Counted from the stretch's first letter, positions 13,527 to 22,794 are shown. The stretch is DNA of 38,615 bases from Bacteroidia bacterium (GCA_025454875.1 JALONP010000008.1:1-38615), one strand, 5' to 3'. Notes: a model not told the origin generated them from the letters alone. Program-made: numbers and translations.

Positions 13527-14583
13527 CCACATGGCCATGGGCAAGCACATTCACGCCAGCATACCATTGCTGGCTAAAGCGGTATAGCAATCCATACCGT
13601 TGGTAAATGGCAGGAAAAAATCCGCTTGGATTGTAGACGTAAACTCCAATCTGTTGGCTAAAATCGAACCGTCCCATGCGGAATGCATGTCCACCCAAAA
13701 CACCCACCCGCAATGGCAACACATCCAATTCGCCTTGCCTTCTCATTCTTTCCTTTAAAGAATAATCATACCATAACTCAGCACCAACAGTGAGGTCGTT
13801 AATAGAGGCTACTTGCCAACCTCGTTTTGCTTGTACACCCCAAATATGCCATCGGTTTTTTTCGCCAGCTTTTACGGTTCGGCTGCTCCAATACCCTCCA
13901 ATTTCCCAATACCTTTCTGCCTGTTTCTTATCAAAAGTAGTGCGTTTGTAGGTTGGAACTGCTACAGGAGCAAACGTGTAATCAATGCCTAACTGAAGGG
14001 TTGGCCAGTTAATTCCCTTATTCGGATCCTTGATACCACCATTTGATATATGGTTGTAAAAACCATAGGCATTCAATTGAATTGTTGGATTTACCCGGTA
14101 ATGCAATCCAAAACCCAACGCAACGTATCCGCTTACTGGCAAACTGTACGATTGATTGGCCGGATTTTTTTCAGGATGGTATGGATTGGTTAAGTAAGAC
14201 AATCCCGCAATGGCCTTAATGGAAGCACTAAATTTATTACCATATCCCCAATAAGGCTCAATATATGGTGCTATATGAAGGCTGCGACCAAGAATACTGT
14301 TATCATAATCAACATACTGCAACACCCAACCGGTGCGAGGAAAACAACCGCAGATATTCCAAGTTGCCTCATCCAGCCACTGTTTGTTCCAAGCTAATTG
14401 AATGCCTAGTGGATTAGCACCCGAAGTATTTTGAACGTCTTGAGAATGGGCAAAGATGAAGCCTCTTTCAGCAGCAAAACCAAAACTGCGCTCCGATAAT
14501 GCTTGGCCTTTTACGGCTATTGTTGCGATTACAAAAAATAAACAACCAATAACGTACCTCATAAAGTGTAAACCTTGCTTCAT
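13486..14583 (-). CDS. acyloxyacyl hydrolase, PagL-like lipid A deacylase
   Basis: PagL proteins are outer-membrane barrels that remove the 3-O acyl chain from lipid A. This 365-residue member starts at 14583 (a Met at 14562 would give a cleaner signal peptide, MRYVIGCLFFVIATIAVKGQ). The active-site segment is FYNHISNGGIKDPNKGINWP: His178 and Ser180 match the catalytic pair of PagL. The expected Glu, 14 residues after the His in Pseudomonas PagL, is Asn192 here. Strands continue to the end. It is about twice the length of classical PagL, with extra C-terminal barrel sequence. It overlaps the convergent membrane-protein gene by 41 bp and diverges from the glycosyltransferase operon. The family call is good; activity is not certain. 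Confidence 0.75.
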   Translation of the reverse strand: MKQGLHFMRYVIGCLFFVIATIAVKGQALSERSFGFAAERGFIFAHSQDVQNTSGANPLGIQLAWNKQWLDEATWNICGCFPRTGWVLQYVDYDNSILGRSLHIAPYIEPYWGYGNKFSASIKAIAGLSYLTNPYHPEKNPANQSYSLPVSGYVALGFGLHYRVNPTIQLNAYGFYNHISNGGIKDPNKGINWPTLQLGIDYTFAPVAVPTYKRTTFDKKQAERYWEIGGYWSSRTVKAGEKNRWHIWGVQAKRGWQVASINDLTVGAELWYDYSLKERMRRQGELDVLPLRVGVLGGHAFRMGRFDFSQQIGVYVYNPSGFFPAIYQRYGLLYRFSQQWYAGVNVLAHGHVANFLDFRLAHRLH

Positions 14584-14619
14584 GCTAAAAGTTTGAGTAA
14601 TAGTTTGCGTTTTTGGTAT

Positions 14620-14627
14620 TATTTTTG
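14620..14627 (+). promoter_or_regulatory. -7 box TATTTTTG of the glycan operon
   Basis: Exact TAnnTTTG in the 70-bp gap between the divergent PagL-like gene and glycosyltransferase. It lies 26 bases before the TTG start codon at 14654 and is the only promoter candidate seen for the three-gene operon. Confidence 0.5.
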
Positions 14628-14653
14628 GGAATTGCAGGATTCATTTTACCAAA

Positions 14654-15931
14654 TTGAAAAAAGTATTATTAATTACCTACTATTGGCCACCGAGTGGAGG
14701 AGCCGGAGTTCAGCGTTGGCTAAAGTTTGTGAAGTTTCTATCAGCGTTGGGCGTAAAGGTAACAGTTATTACAGTTGATGCAGATCAAGCAACTTATCCT
14801 GCAACCGACTACAGTTTGTTACAAGAAATACCCGAAACGGTACGTATTATTCAAACGCGCACAAGCGAACCATTTGGTGCATACAAAAAAATAGCCCCAG
14901 GAGGGCAAATTCCACAAGCGGGATTTTCGCAACAAAAAAAGAATGATTTTATATTGGGTATTGCAAAATTTATTCGAGGTAATTTTTTTATTCCAGATGC
15001 CCGCAAAGGCTGGAACAAACATGCATACAACCAAGCAACTTCACTTATTAAACAAGAAACATTTGACGCAGTGATTACCACGAGTCCTCCTCACTCAACA
15101 CAACTTATTGGCCTCAAACTCAAACAACAATTTGGGCTTAAATGGATAGCCGATTTGCGAGATCCTTGGACCGATATATACTATTACAAAGAACTCAAAC
15201 ATACTTTTTTAGCCAAAAAAATAGACCATAACTACGAAAAGAAGGTAATAGAACAATCTGATGCAGTACTGGTGGTGAGTGATCATATACGCCAATTGAT
15301 GCAGGATAAATCTGCTGCCATTGACCCACATAAAATTAAAGTGATTCCTAATGGATATGATGAATCCGACCTATTGGCTCCAGCCAAACAAAAGCAACCT
15401 TATTTTACGCTAACTTATGTAGGTACCATTGCCCCAGTTTACCAATTTGGTAGTTTCATCCATGCAATTGAACAGTTAGCATCTGCTTATCAAAAGCCAA
15501 TCAAATTGCAATTGGTTGGAACTGCACCTGAAGAAGTACTATCAACCATTGCCAATAGCAGTATTGCTACCTATTTTGAACACATTCCTTATGTGCCCCA
15601 CCACGATGCAATTGGGTATATGAAAGCTGCTGATGCATTGCTTTTAGCCATTCCGAATGTACCAGACAATGCTGGTATATTAACCGGAAAATTATTTGAG
15701 TACATGGCTTCAGGTGTTCCTATTGCCGCAATTGGCCCGTTGCATGGGAATGCAGCAAGCATTATTAACCAAACCCGTGCGGGTAAAATGTTTGATTATG
15801 CCGAAACCCATAAAATAGCCTTATACTTACAGCAAATTGCCGAGGGTACCTACCCTTATCAACCTGATAAAAGTAAGATAAAAGGTTATGACCGAAAACA
15901 ATTAACCCAACAAGTATTAGAATTAATTTAA
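14654..15931 (+). CDS. glycosyltransferase family 4-like, TTG start
   Basis: This is a GT-B glycosyltransferase of 425 residues. The start codon is TTG at 14654, because MKKVLLITYYWPPSGGAGVQ is the typical N-terminus (glycine-rich loop) and no ATG is near. The N-terminal domain includes ITTSPPHSTQLIGL and WIADLRDPWTD, typical of WbuB/WcaI-like enzymes. The donor-sugar domain has VIPNGYDESDL (about 231-241), LTYVGTIAPVY and the nucleotide-sugar site GKLFEYMASGVPIAAIG (about 346-362), with the E-x7-E-like acidic residue in FEYMAS. It is the first of three co-directional genes with AsnB and a flippase. It probably adds a sugar to a lipid-linked cell-surface glycan. The sugar is not predictable. 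Confidence 0.88.
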   Translation: MKKVLLITYYWPPSGGAGVQRWLKFVKFLSALGVKVTVITVDADQATYPATDYSLLQEIPETVRIIQTRTSEPFGAYKKIAPGGQIPQAGFSQQKKNDFILGIAKFIRGNFFIPDARKGWNKHAYNQATSLIKQETFDAVITTSPPHSTQLIGLKLKQQFGLKWIADLRDPWTDIYYYKELKHTFLAKKIDHNYEKKVIEQSDAVLVVSDHIRQLMQDKSAAIDPHKIKVIPNGYDESDLLAPAKQKQPYFTLTYVGTIAPVYQFGSFIHAIEQLASAYQKPIKLQLVGTAPEEVLSTIANSSIATYFEHIPYVPHHDAIGYMKAADALLLAIPNVPDNAGILTGKLFEYMASGVPIAAIGPLHGNAASIINQTRAGKMFDYAETHKIALYLQQIAEGTYPYQPDKSKIKGYDRKQLTQQVLELI

Positions 15932-15948
15932 AGATTTTGTAATCGATT

Positions 15949-17781
15949 ATGTGTGGAATTGCAGGGTTTATAGATCCAAATTTGTCGACCGAAAATGCAC
16001 AACAAGTGCTTTCATCAATGCTGCAAGCAACACATCACCGCGGCCCTGATTATACAGGAGCATGGCACCATGGAGATGTGCATTTAGGCCATAACCGGCT
16101 AAGTATTATTGACCTGCATGCAAGTGCAAACCAGCCCATGCACTACGATCAGTTATCCATTGTTTTTAATGGTGAAGTATACAATTACCTCGAAATCAAA
16201 AAAGAGCTCGTTAGCTTAGGGTACCATTTTACCACCCAATCAGATACAGAAGTAATCTTGGCTGCGTACAAACATTGGGGAACTTCTTGTCTCCAAAAAT
16301 TTGTTGGTATGTGGGCATTTGCTCTTTGGGACCATCAAACACAAACCTTGTTCTGCGCGCGGGATCGCTTCGGTATTAAACCTTTTTATTATTCGCAAAA
16401 TGGAAACCGATTTTATTTTGGATCTGAATATAAAAACCTAAAGGAGAGTCCACTTTTTTCAAGTGAACTTAATATGAATCAAGTTGCACTTGGATTGCAA
16501 TTGGGTTGGGTGAGTTTTGGTAATGAGACGTACTACAGCAGCATTAAACAATTGCCCCAGGCACATTATTTAACCATACATCAAGGCAAGCTTTCCATTC
16601 ACCGGTATTGGGATATCACGCAGTTTGAAACAAACAATAATTCGCATACCTCAAATCAAGAAGCCTTTTATGAGTTGTTCAAAGAGAGTATTGATTTACA
16701 CATGCGGAGTGACGTGGAAGTTGGAGCTTGTTTAAGTGGGGGTATTGATAGCTCAGCAATTGTTTCCATGATTGGTAAATCTTACCCAACAGCACCTGTT
16801 AAAACATTTACCATTTATTACACAGGTAATCAAAGTGTAGATGAAAGACCTTGGGCGAATAAAGTAATCGAACAATATCCCCAAATCGAAAATCACACCT
16901 ACTCACCTTCGTCAGACGAGTTAAGTGAGGTATACCTCAAAACTTTGTTTTATGCTGATGTTCCCATTGCAGGCAGCTCTCCCCTTTCACAATACCTTGT
17001 AATGAAACTTGCTGCAAAGCACGGCATTAAAGTTGTTCTTGATGGACAAGGTTCTGATGAGTACTTGGCTGGCTATATGCATTCGTTTTATAGGTTAACT
17101 GGAGGCTTGCTAAAAGCAGGTAAGTTAAACCAAGCGTGGAATGCACTAAAACACCACAAACAACAGCAGCAATTTGGCTATGGTAAAATGGCCAACGCGT
17201 TTTCCAAATCTGTTTTAACCGCCTTATTTAACGAGCAACAATTGTACACATTTGAGTACCAGAAGTACTTTCCACATGCGTTAAGCACACCAATCAAAAC
17301 ACCCTTTGATTTACAAGCAACCCCCAATGCATCAAAGCTAAATTCTTTTTTATACCAACTTACATTCGCAAGCAGCCTTCCTTCTTTATTGCATTATGAA
17401 GACCGTAATTCGATGGCGTTTTCAATAGAATCGCGGGTACCATTTTTAGACCACAGGCTCGTTGAATTTGCGTTTGCATTGAAAGATGAAAGCAAAATAG
17501 CTGCCGGCAAAACCAAAACAATTTTGCGCAAAGCTTTGCATGGTATTTTACCAGAAGCTATCGCCAATAGAAGCGACAAAAAAGGATTTGTAACTCCAGG
17601 TGAAGTCAAATGGTTAAGAGGCGAATTAAAATGGTTGCTTCAAGAACCCTTGTTGGTTGATTGGATTCAAAAGCCAGTAATGCAAAAAGAACTCGCTGAA
17701 TTTGCCAATGGAGACAACCGTAATGCCAACTGGATTTGGCGACTTGTAACCTTAAACCAATGGCTCAAAACCAATGCCTAA
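15949..17781 (+). CDS. asnB: asparagine synthase (glutamine-hydrolysing)
   Basis: AsnB transfers ammonia from glutamine to aspartate, using ATP. The 610-residue protein has the catalytic Cys2 (MCGIAGFIDP), then the glutaminase domain with HRGPD (about 30-34), NGEVYNY (about 74-80), and ARDRFGIKP (about 137-145). The synthetase domain has the ATP pyrophosphatase loop SGGIDSS at 263-269 and later DGQGSDEYLAGY and SIESRVPFLDHRLVEF. The length and order match AsnB of glycan loci. In such clusters, AsnB-like enzymes often amidate uronic acids of surface polysaccharides instead of making free asparagine. It begins 17 bp after the glycosyltransferase and 30 bp before the flippase, supporting that reading, though a general asparagine role remains possible. 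Confidence 0.93.
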   Translation: MCGIAGFIDPNLSTENAQQVLSSMLQATHHRGPDYTGAWHHGDVHLGHNRLSIIDLHASANQPMHYDQLSIVFNGEVYNYLEIKKELVSLGYHFTTQSDTEVILAAYKHWGTSCLQKFVGMWAFALWDHQTQTLFCARDRFGIKPFYYSQNGNRFYFGSEYKNLKESPLFSSELNMNQVALGLQLGWVSFGNETYYSSIKQLPQAHYLTIHQGKLSIHRYWDITQFETNNNSHTSNQEAFYELFKESIDLHMRSDVEVGACLSGGIDSSAIVSMIGKSYPTAPVKTFTIYYTGNQSVDERPWANKVIEQYPQIENHTYSPSSDELSEVYLKTLFYADVPIAGSSPLSQYLVMKLAAKHGIKVVLDGQGSDEYLAGYMHSFYRLTGGLLKAGKLNQAWNALKHHKQQQQFGYGKMANAFSKSVLTALFNEQQLYTFEYQKYFPHALSTPIKTPFDLQATPNASKLNSFLYQLTFASSLPSLLHYEDRNSMAFSIESRVPFLDHRLVEFAFALKDESKIAAGKTKTILRKALHGILPEAIANRSDKKGFVTPGEVKWLRGELKWLLQEPLLVDWIQKPVMQKELAEFANGDNRNANWIWRLVTLNQWLKTNA

Positions 17782-17811
17782 ATAAACAACACAAAGATTT
17801 GATTCATTAAT

Positions 17812-19290
17812 ATGGGAGTTATACAACGACAGGGTATTAAAAATGCGATTACATCTTATATTGGTATAGCTCTTGGCTTTTTAAACTTGTTGGTTATTCA
17901 GCCGTACTTTTTATCAGCTGAAGAAATCGGATTAACAAGGCTTTTGTTTTCGGTTGCTTCTTTGCTTGCTATGTTTATGCCATTAGGTATACAAAGCATT
18001 ACAGTTAAATACTTTCCTTATTTTTACAACCCACAAAATCGCCACAATGGTTTTTTAGGATTTGCTTTGCTCTTCCCTATTGTTGGTTTTTTATTCGTAT
18101 CTACTTTGTTATTGGTTGCAAAAGATTTTATCGTATCTCAATATGCAAAAGAGTCGGCTTTGTTTACTCAATTTTATTACTTTTTATTTCCATTTAGTTT
18201 CATCATTGCCCTTGTAACTGTGCTTACCGCATATGCATCTGCACTGCTAAAAACAACGGTTCCTTCTTTCTTAAATGATGTATTTACCCGGATAGGCAGC
18301 ATTGCCATTTTTGCACTGTACTTCTTAAAATGGATTACCTTATGGCAAATGGTAGCTGGGTTTGTAGCTGTATATGGAATGCAACTTGTGCTTTTGCTTT
18401 GTTACCTTTATTGGGAAGAAAAACCAAGCTATCGTTTTTCAAAAAAAATGCTCGAACAACATCCCATTGGCGCAATGTTAGGTTATGGCCTGTTACTCTC
18501 TTTCGCTTCCATTTCTGCACTCGGAATTAAATACATTGATTCAATTGTTCTTGGAAAATACCTTTCTTTAAGTATGGTTGGTATCTATGCAATTGCTTCG
18601 TTCATCCCCAATATTATTGAAACACCCTTAAACGCACTCGATCGGATTACAGGACCCAAGATTGCACAAAGTATTGCAGCCGGAAATACACTCGAAACCA
18701 AAACGATTTATTACCAATCGTCAAAATATTGTTTACTCATTGGAGCTTATTTGTTTATTGGCATCAATACCAATATTGAAAATGTGTTTCATTTTTTACC
18801 CATGCAATACGCGCAAGGCATTGATGTGATTCATATTATCAGTTTAGGAACGGTATTGAGCATGTCGGCTGGCGGTAGTGGTGGCATGTTGTTTTATTCA
18901 AACAATTATAAAATAGGGGCTTTTTTCTTAATTGCATTGGCTCTATGTGCCTTCTTATTTAATATCTTGTTTATTCCAATTTGGGGGCTTAAAGGCGCTG
19001 CATTCGCTACTGCTTTGGCAAGTGTGCTGTACGCAGGAATCCGGCTTCTATTTATCAAAGCTAAATACAATTTATTTCCTTTGAATATAGATACCCTAAA
19101 ATTGATTGGGTTGAGCGTGCTTGTTTATTTGTTTACATGGTTGATACCAAATACCGATAGTCCATTGTTTACCATTATAGTCAAAGGATTTACCACAACC
19201 GTTTGTTATGCATTAGGTATTTATTGGCTGAAGCTTGCTCCTGAATTGTTTGAGCGTTTGTTAGTGTTTCGAAAAAACAATGGTCAATAA
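17812..19290 (+). CDS. polysaccharide flippase (Wzx/MATE-like)
   Basis: The 492-residue integral membrane protein has about 12-14 hydrophobic helices and belongs to the MOP superfamily of lipid-linked glycan flippases (Wzx/RfbX type). The first helix segment GIKNAITSYIGIALGFLNLL and the motif TRLLFSVASLLAMFMPLGI are typical. The middle loop has RYxFSKK-like charged residues and a C-terminal half ending in WIPNTDSP. Such proteins move undecaprenyl-linked oligosaccharides across the inner membrane. It is the last gene of the glycosyltransferase-AsnB-flippase operon; no Wzy polymerase is obvious inside the window except possibly the polytopic protein at 12057. No terminator is seen in the 15 bp before the convergent permease gene. 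Confidence 0.88.
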   Translation: MGVIQRQGIKNAITSYIGIALGFLNLLVIQPYFLSAEEIGLTRLLFSVASLLAMFMPLGIQSITVKYFPYFYNPQNRHNGFLGFALLFPIVGFLFVSTLLLVAKDFIVSQYAKESALFTQFYYFLFPFSFIIALVTVLTAYASALLKTTVPSFLNDVFTRIGSIAIFALYFLKWITLWQMVAGFVAVYGMQLVLLLCYLYWEEKPSYRFSKKMLEQHPIGAMLGYGLLLSFASISALGIKYIDSIVLGKYLSLSMVGIYAIASFIPNIIETPLNALDRITGPKIAQSIAAGNTLETKTIYYQSSKYCLLIGAYLFIGINTNIENVFHFLPMQYAQGIDVIHIISLGTVLSMSAGGSGGMLFYSNNYKIGAFFLIALALCAFLFNILFIPIWGLKGAAFATALASVLYAGIRLLFIKAKYNLFPLNIDTLKLIGLSVLVYLFTWLIPNTDSPLFTIIVKGFTTTVCYALGIYWLKLAPELFERLLVFRKNNGQ

Positions 19291-19305
19291 AAACGCTACC
19301 TATCC

Positions 19306-20673
19306 TTAGCTTTGAGGTTGCTTTTTTTGCAGCAATTTAACCATCCCATACACCGGAATTCCAGCCGCCACAATCAACAAACCTGGCCTTGTAAACTCAG
19401 GCTTAAACCACAACAACTGGTAACAAATAACAGATGCCAGCAAAATATACATTAATGGTAACCAAGGATAGCCCCATACTTTATAAGGCCTTATGGCATC
19501 AGGTCTTTTTACACGCAACACAAAAATGGCAGTGATGGTTAAGATGTAAAAAAACAATACCGCAATCACAACATAATCCAACAAGTTTCCATATGATCCA
19601 GACAATGTTAAAAGTGTACCCCAAACAGCCTGCATGATAAGTGCTATTTGTGGTGATCCATGTGCATTGAGTACAGCAGCCTTTTTAAAAAATAATCCAT
19701 CTTTTGCCATCGCAAAATATACCCTTGCACCCGATAAGGTGAGTCCATTTACACAACCAAAAGTAGAAACCATGATGAGCGCAGCCATGGCATACATTCC
19801 ACCTGTTCCCATGAGTTGTTGCATAAACGCAGTGCCTACACGTTCTTGTGGTGCGTTTTGGATGGCATCAAATGGCAAAACATAAATATACATGAGTACC
19901 ATCAGTATGTACAGTAAACTCACAAATGAAGTTCCAAGCACCAGTGAAAGCGGTATATTGCGTTCAGGCCTTTCAATTTCACCTCCGGTAAATGTGATAT
20001 TGTTCCAAGCATCGGATGAAAAAATAGAACCAACAAGCGCAATACTAAACACACTCCATAGTTTCGGGTCTTGCCAATCTGCTTCTACTGTTAAGTTGAG
20101 TGACAACTCCCTTTGTGAAAACACAAAAAACAAACCGGCTCCAAGCATTAAAACAATGGCTCCTACTTTGGAAAAGGTAAATGCATTTTGCACCATCGCT
20201 CCTGTTTTAACATCCCTAAAATTGGTGAAAGTGAGCAACCAAATAATGCCAATAGCCAATAGTTGTTGTGTGTTAATCGCAATTCCAAAAATGCTGAATA
20301 CGATTGTATCTGGATGAATTTGTTGCCAAAAAACACCCGTGAATTTTGCGAATGCCACTGCAACTGCCGCGATGGTTCCGGTTTGAATAACCATAAACAA
20401 TGTCCACCCATATAAAAAACCCCATAATGGTCCAAACGCTTCTTTTAGGTAAACGTATTGGCCACCTGCCTTAGGCATCATTGCCGCAAGTTCACCATAA
20501 CTTACTGCTGCAATAATGGTAATGAATGCGGTAACCAACCAAGCTAAGAGCAACAAGCCAGGGGAACCCAATTGCATGCTCATGGCAGAAGGCACTATGA
20601 ATATTCCCGATCCAATCATCGACCCTACGATGAGCATTAAGCAATCGGTTAGATTGAGTTTTTTTACTTGCAT
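19306..20673 (-). CDS. APC family amino-acid permease
   Basis: This is a 12-helix amino-acid/polyamine/organocation transporter of 455 residues from the ATG at 20671-20673 (a TTG two codons earlier is the other option). The N-terminus holds the family signature SMIGSGIFIVPSAM, whose Gly-rich unwound helix 1 binds the substrate amino group. GELAAMMPKAGGQYVYLKEA follows as helix 2-3, and SDAWNNITFTGGEIERPERN lies in the helix 6-7 region, as in LAT-type (SLC7-like) members. Substrate specificity is not readable. It convergently meets the flippase gene with a 15-bp gap and diverges from the TIGR02117 gene over 73 bp. TATAATTG, one mismatch from the -7 consensus, lies just upstream of the start. 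Confidence 0.92.
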   Translation of the reverse strand: MQVKKLNLTDCLMLIVGSMIGSGIFIVPSAMSMQLGSPGLLLLAWLVTAFITIIAAVSYGELAAMMPKAGGQYVYLKEAFGPLWGFLYGWTLFMVIQTGTIAAVAVAFAKFTGVFWQQIHPDTIVFSIFGIAINTQQLLAIGIIWLLTFTNFRDVKTGAMVQNAFTFSKVGAIVLMLGAGLFFVFSQRELSLNLTVEADWQDPKLWSVFSIALVGSIFSSDAWNNITFTGGEIERPERNIPLSLVLGTSFVSLLYILMVLMYIYVLPFDAIQNAPQERVGTAFMQQLMGTGGMYAMAALIMVSTFGCVNGLTLSGARVYFAMAKDGLFFKKAAVLNAHGSPQIALIMQAVWGTLLTLSGSYGNLLDYVVIAVLFFYILTITAIFVLRVKRPDAIRPYKVWGYPWLPLMYILLASVICYQLLWFKPEFTRPGLLIVAAGIPVYGMVKLLQKKQPQS

Positions 20674-20746
20674 ACTCAATTATACGGCATCCTGCGAACG
20701 AGTTTGTGTTTTTTATTCCACAATTGTGTAGCTTCACTTAAAAAAT

Positions 20747-21427
20747 ATGCGCAGACTCTTTAAAACCATTTTATACGCATTACTTGGGATCGTTGCCTTT
20801 GTGCTTTGTTACTTTGCCGTAGCCACCGTTTGTTCAAAATGGTCTGTTCAAGCAACAGATATTAGTGAAAAGCCTGTTCTCAAACTTTACATTTTAAGCA
20901 ATGGTGTGCATACCGATTTGGTTATGCCAGTTCATTCAGACTGGCATAACTGGGAAAAAGAATTTTCATACAACCATACTGTAGGTGGTGATACCTCATT
21001 TACCTACATAGGCATAGGTTGGGGCGATAAAGGATTTTACTTAAACACGCCAACTTGGGCCGACTTAACTTTTAAAGTAGCATTTGAAGCAATGTTTGGA
21101 TTGAGCACAACAGCAGTTCATGCAACCTTTCACCATTCGCCTGATTCGGGAGAATATTGCAAACCCATTTATGTAACACAAGCACAATACCAAGCATTGA
21201 CTGCTTATATCCAACAAAGCTTGCAGTACACTCCTGATGGCTATACACGGTTTATTGAAACCAACGCGGTATACGGCAAACAAGATGCTTTTTACGAAGC
21301 AGTAGGCAGTTACCACATGTTTCATACTTGCAATACCTGGACAAACAATGCATTAAAAGTTGCTGGTCAAAAAGCCTGTTTGTGGACACCCTTCCAATCG
21401 GGTATTTTAAACCAATATTCACCTTAA
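20747..21427 (+). CDS. TIGR02117 / DUF2459 family membrane-anchored protein
   Basis: The 226-residue protein has an N-terminal membrane anchor (about 7-30, TILYALLGIVAFVLCYFAVA). A DUF2459 domain follows: LYILSNGVHTDLVMP (about 47-61), YIGIGWGDKGFYLNTP (about 85-100), FHHSPDSGEYCKPIYVT and, near the end, FHTCNTWTNNALKVAG. The Cys in TCNTWTN and the conserved HTDL and HH residues suggest a papain-like or NlpC/P60-related hydrolase fold, but that link is my inference. The family was first noted near urease genes, and its function is not known. Its stop overlaps the xerD stop by 4 bp (convergent). No urease genes are nearby. Confidence 0.88.
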   Translation: MRRLFKTILYALLGIVAFVLCYFAVATVCSKWSVQATDISEKPVLKLYILSNGVHTDLVMPVHSDWHNWEKEFSYNHTVGGDTSFTYIGIGWGDKGFYLNTPTWADLTFKVAFEAMFGLSTTAVHATFHHSPDSGEYCKPIYVTQAQYQALTAYIQQSLQYTPDGYTRFIETNAVYGKQDAFYEAVGSYHMFHTCNTWTNNALKVAGQKACLWTPFQSGILNQYSP

Positions 21428-22323
21428 CTTCGAGGGTGAAATTGCGTAATGATATCTTTTAAATAAGACCGATCAAGATGGGTGTAAATTTCTGTAGTGG
21501 TGATACTCTCATGACCTAGCATTTGCTGAACAGCGCGCAAATCAGCACCCGCTTCAACCAAAGCAGTAGCAAATGAATGCCGAAAGGTATGAGGAGATAT
21601 TTTTTTGCGAATGCCCGCTTTAGCTGCCAATTGCTTCACAATATAAAAGATCATAACCCTAGTAAGTGCTTTGCCTTTGGCATTTAAGAAAACAATATCG
21701 TGGCTGCCGGTTTGCGGTTGAATATGCACACGTACGTGCTCCACGTACATTGAAATCGCCTGAAGTGCCATTGATCCAATTGGTACAAGCCGCTCTTTAT
21801 TTCCTTTACCAATTACCCGTACAAACTTTTCATTCGCTGAAATATTGGATAGCTGCAATGATACCAACTCACTTACCCGGAGTCCACAACTAAACATTGT
21901 TTCAATAATGGCCTTGTTTCTTGTTCCTTCTGGTTTGCTCAAATCAATCACTTCAATTATTTTTTCTATTTCGTGCACATCAAGCGTATCTGGAAGTTTG
22001 CGGATATTTTTAGGCGAATCGAGTAAGTCGGCTGGGCTTTCTTGAATCACATCATCCATTAACAAATAATTGAAAAAAGCTTTGATGCCCGAAATCATGC
22101 GTGCTTGTGAAGCAGGCTTCATTCCCAGTTCAGCTGCCCATCTTACGCATTCGCGCAAATGAATAAGGGTTACTTGATTGGGTGTTACATCGATAGATGC
22201 CAATTCGAAATACTGAAGTAACTTATCAAGATCGTGTAAGTATGCTTCAATTGAGTGCGCGGCCAACGATTTTTCAAGTTGTAGGTATGCCTTAAATCCT
22301 TTTTTGTAAACTTGCCAATTCAA
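21424..22323 (-). CDS. xerD: tyrosine recombinase XerD
   Basis: XerD acts with XerC at the dif site to resolve chromosome dimers. The 299-residue protein has a SAM-like N-terminal domain (MNWQVYKKGFKAYLQLEKSL, about 1-90). The catalytic domain shows Arg149 (CGLRVSEL), Lys173 (GKGNKE), the HTFRHSF block with His245 and Arg248, His271 (LGHESI) and nucleophile Tyr280 (EIYTHLD). All catalytic residues are intact. The start codon appears to be TTG at 22321-22323, because the following residues fit the family N-terminus and no ATG is close. It lies divergent to aroQ across 36 bp and convergent to the DUF2459 gene with a 4-bp overlap. No phage, integron or transposon signs surround it, so the housekeeping role is most likely. 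Confidence 0.93.
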   Translation of the reverse strand: MNWQVYKKGFKAYLQLEKSLAAHSIEAYLHDLDKLLQYFELASIDVTPNQVTLIHLRECVRWAAELGMKPASQARMISGIKAFFNYLLMDDVIQESPADLLDSPKNIRKLPDTLDVHEIEKIIEVIDLSKPEGTRNKAIIETMFSCGLRVSELVSLQLSNISANEKFVRVIGKGNKERLVPIGSMALQAISMYVEHVRVHIQPQTGSHDIVFLNAKGKALTRVMIFYIVKQLAAKAGIRKKISPHTFRHSFATALVEAGADLRAVQQMLGHESITTTEIYTHLDRSYLKDIITQFHPRS

Positions 22324-22359
22324 AACGCTGCGATTAATAAAAGCGAATATCGAAAATTG

Positions 22360-22794
22360 ATGAAGATAATTATTATAAATGGTCCAAACTTAAACTTATT
22401 AGGTATTAGGCAACCCGAAATTTACGGAAGCGAGTCGTTTGTAGATCATCTAACAACCCTTAAACGTGAATTTCCGCAAATAGCTCTTGATTACTACCAA
22501 AACAATATCGAGGGTGAGCTAATTAACAAATTACACGAAGTAGGTTTTTCTTACGATGGGATTGTTTTAAATGCGGGTGGCTACACCCATACATCAGTGG
22601 CCCTTTCCGATGCAGTTGCTGCTATTTCAACTCCCGTAATTGAAGTGCATATCAGCAATATTTTTGCGAGAGAAACGTACCGCCATATTTCTCTGTTATC
22701 ACCAAATTGTGTTGGCATTATCAGCGGACTTGGCATGCAAGGTTACGCACTTGCCCTTGACTACTTCGTTAAAAAAAATAATGCTGGGACTTAA
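22360..22794 (+). CDS. aroQ: type II 3-dehydroquinate dehydratase
   Basis: AroQ converts 3-dehydroquinate to 3-dehydroshikimate in the shikimate pathway. I start it at the second Met of the frame, MKIIIINGPNLNLLG (144 residues), because the upstream 16 codons overlap the xerD promoter region and do not fit the family. Conserved sites are GPNLNLLG (8-15), Tyr22 with nearby R17/E20, Asn71 in LNAGGYTHTSVALSDA and His97/Arg104 in VHISNIFARETYRH. All match type II enzymes, which act as dodecamers. Nothing suggests an unusual role. The following lipoprotein starts 29 bp later but has its own possible -7-like element, so co-transcription is unclear. Confidence 0.95.
   Translation: MKIIIINGPNLNLLGIRQPEIYGSESFVDHLTTLKREFPQIALDYYQNNIEGELINKLHEVGFSYDGIVLNAGGYTHTSVALSDAVAAISTPVIEVHISNIFARETYRHISLLSPNCVGIISGLGMQGYALALDYFVKKNNAGT

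Noticed and set aside
21424-22323. Tyrosine recombinase as a mark of a mobile element or integron
   Set aside because: The protein fits housekeeping XerD over its full length, and no attachment repeats, cassettes or phage genes are near.
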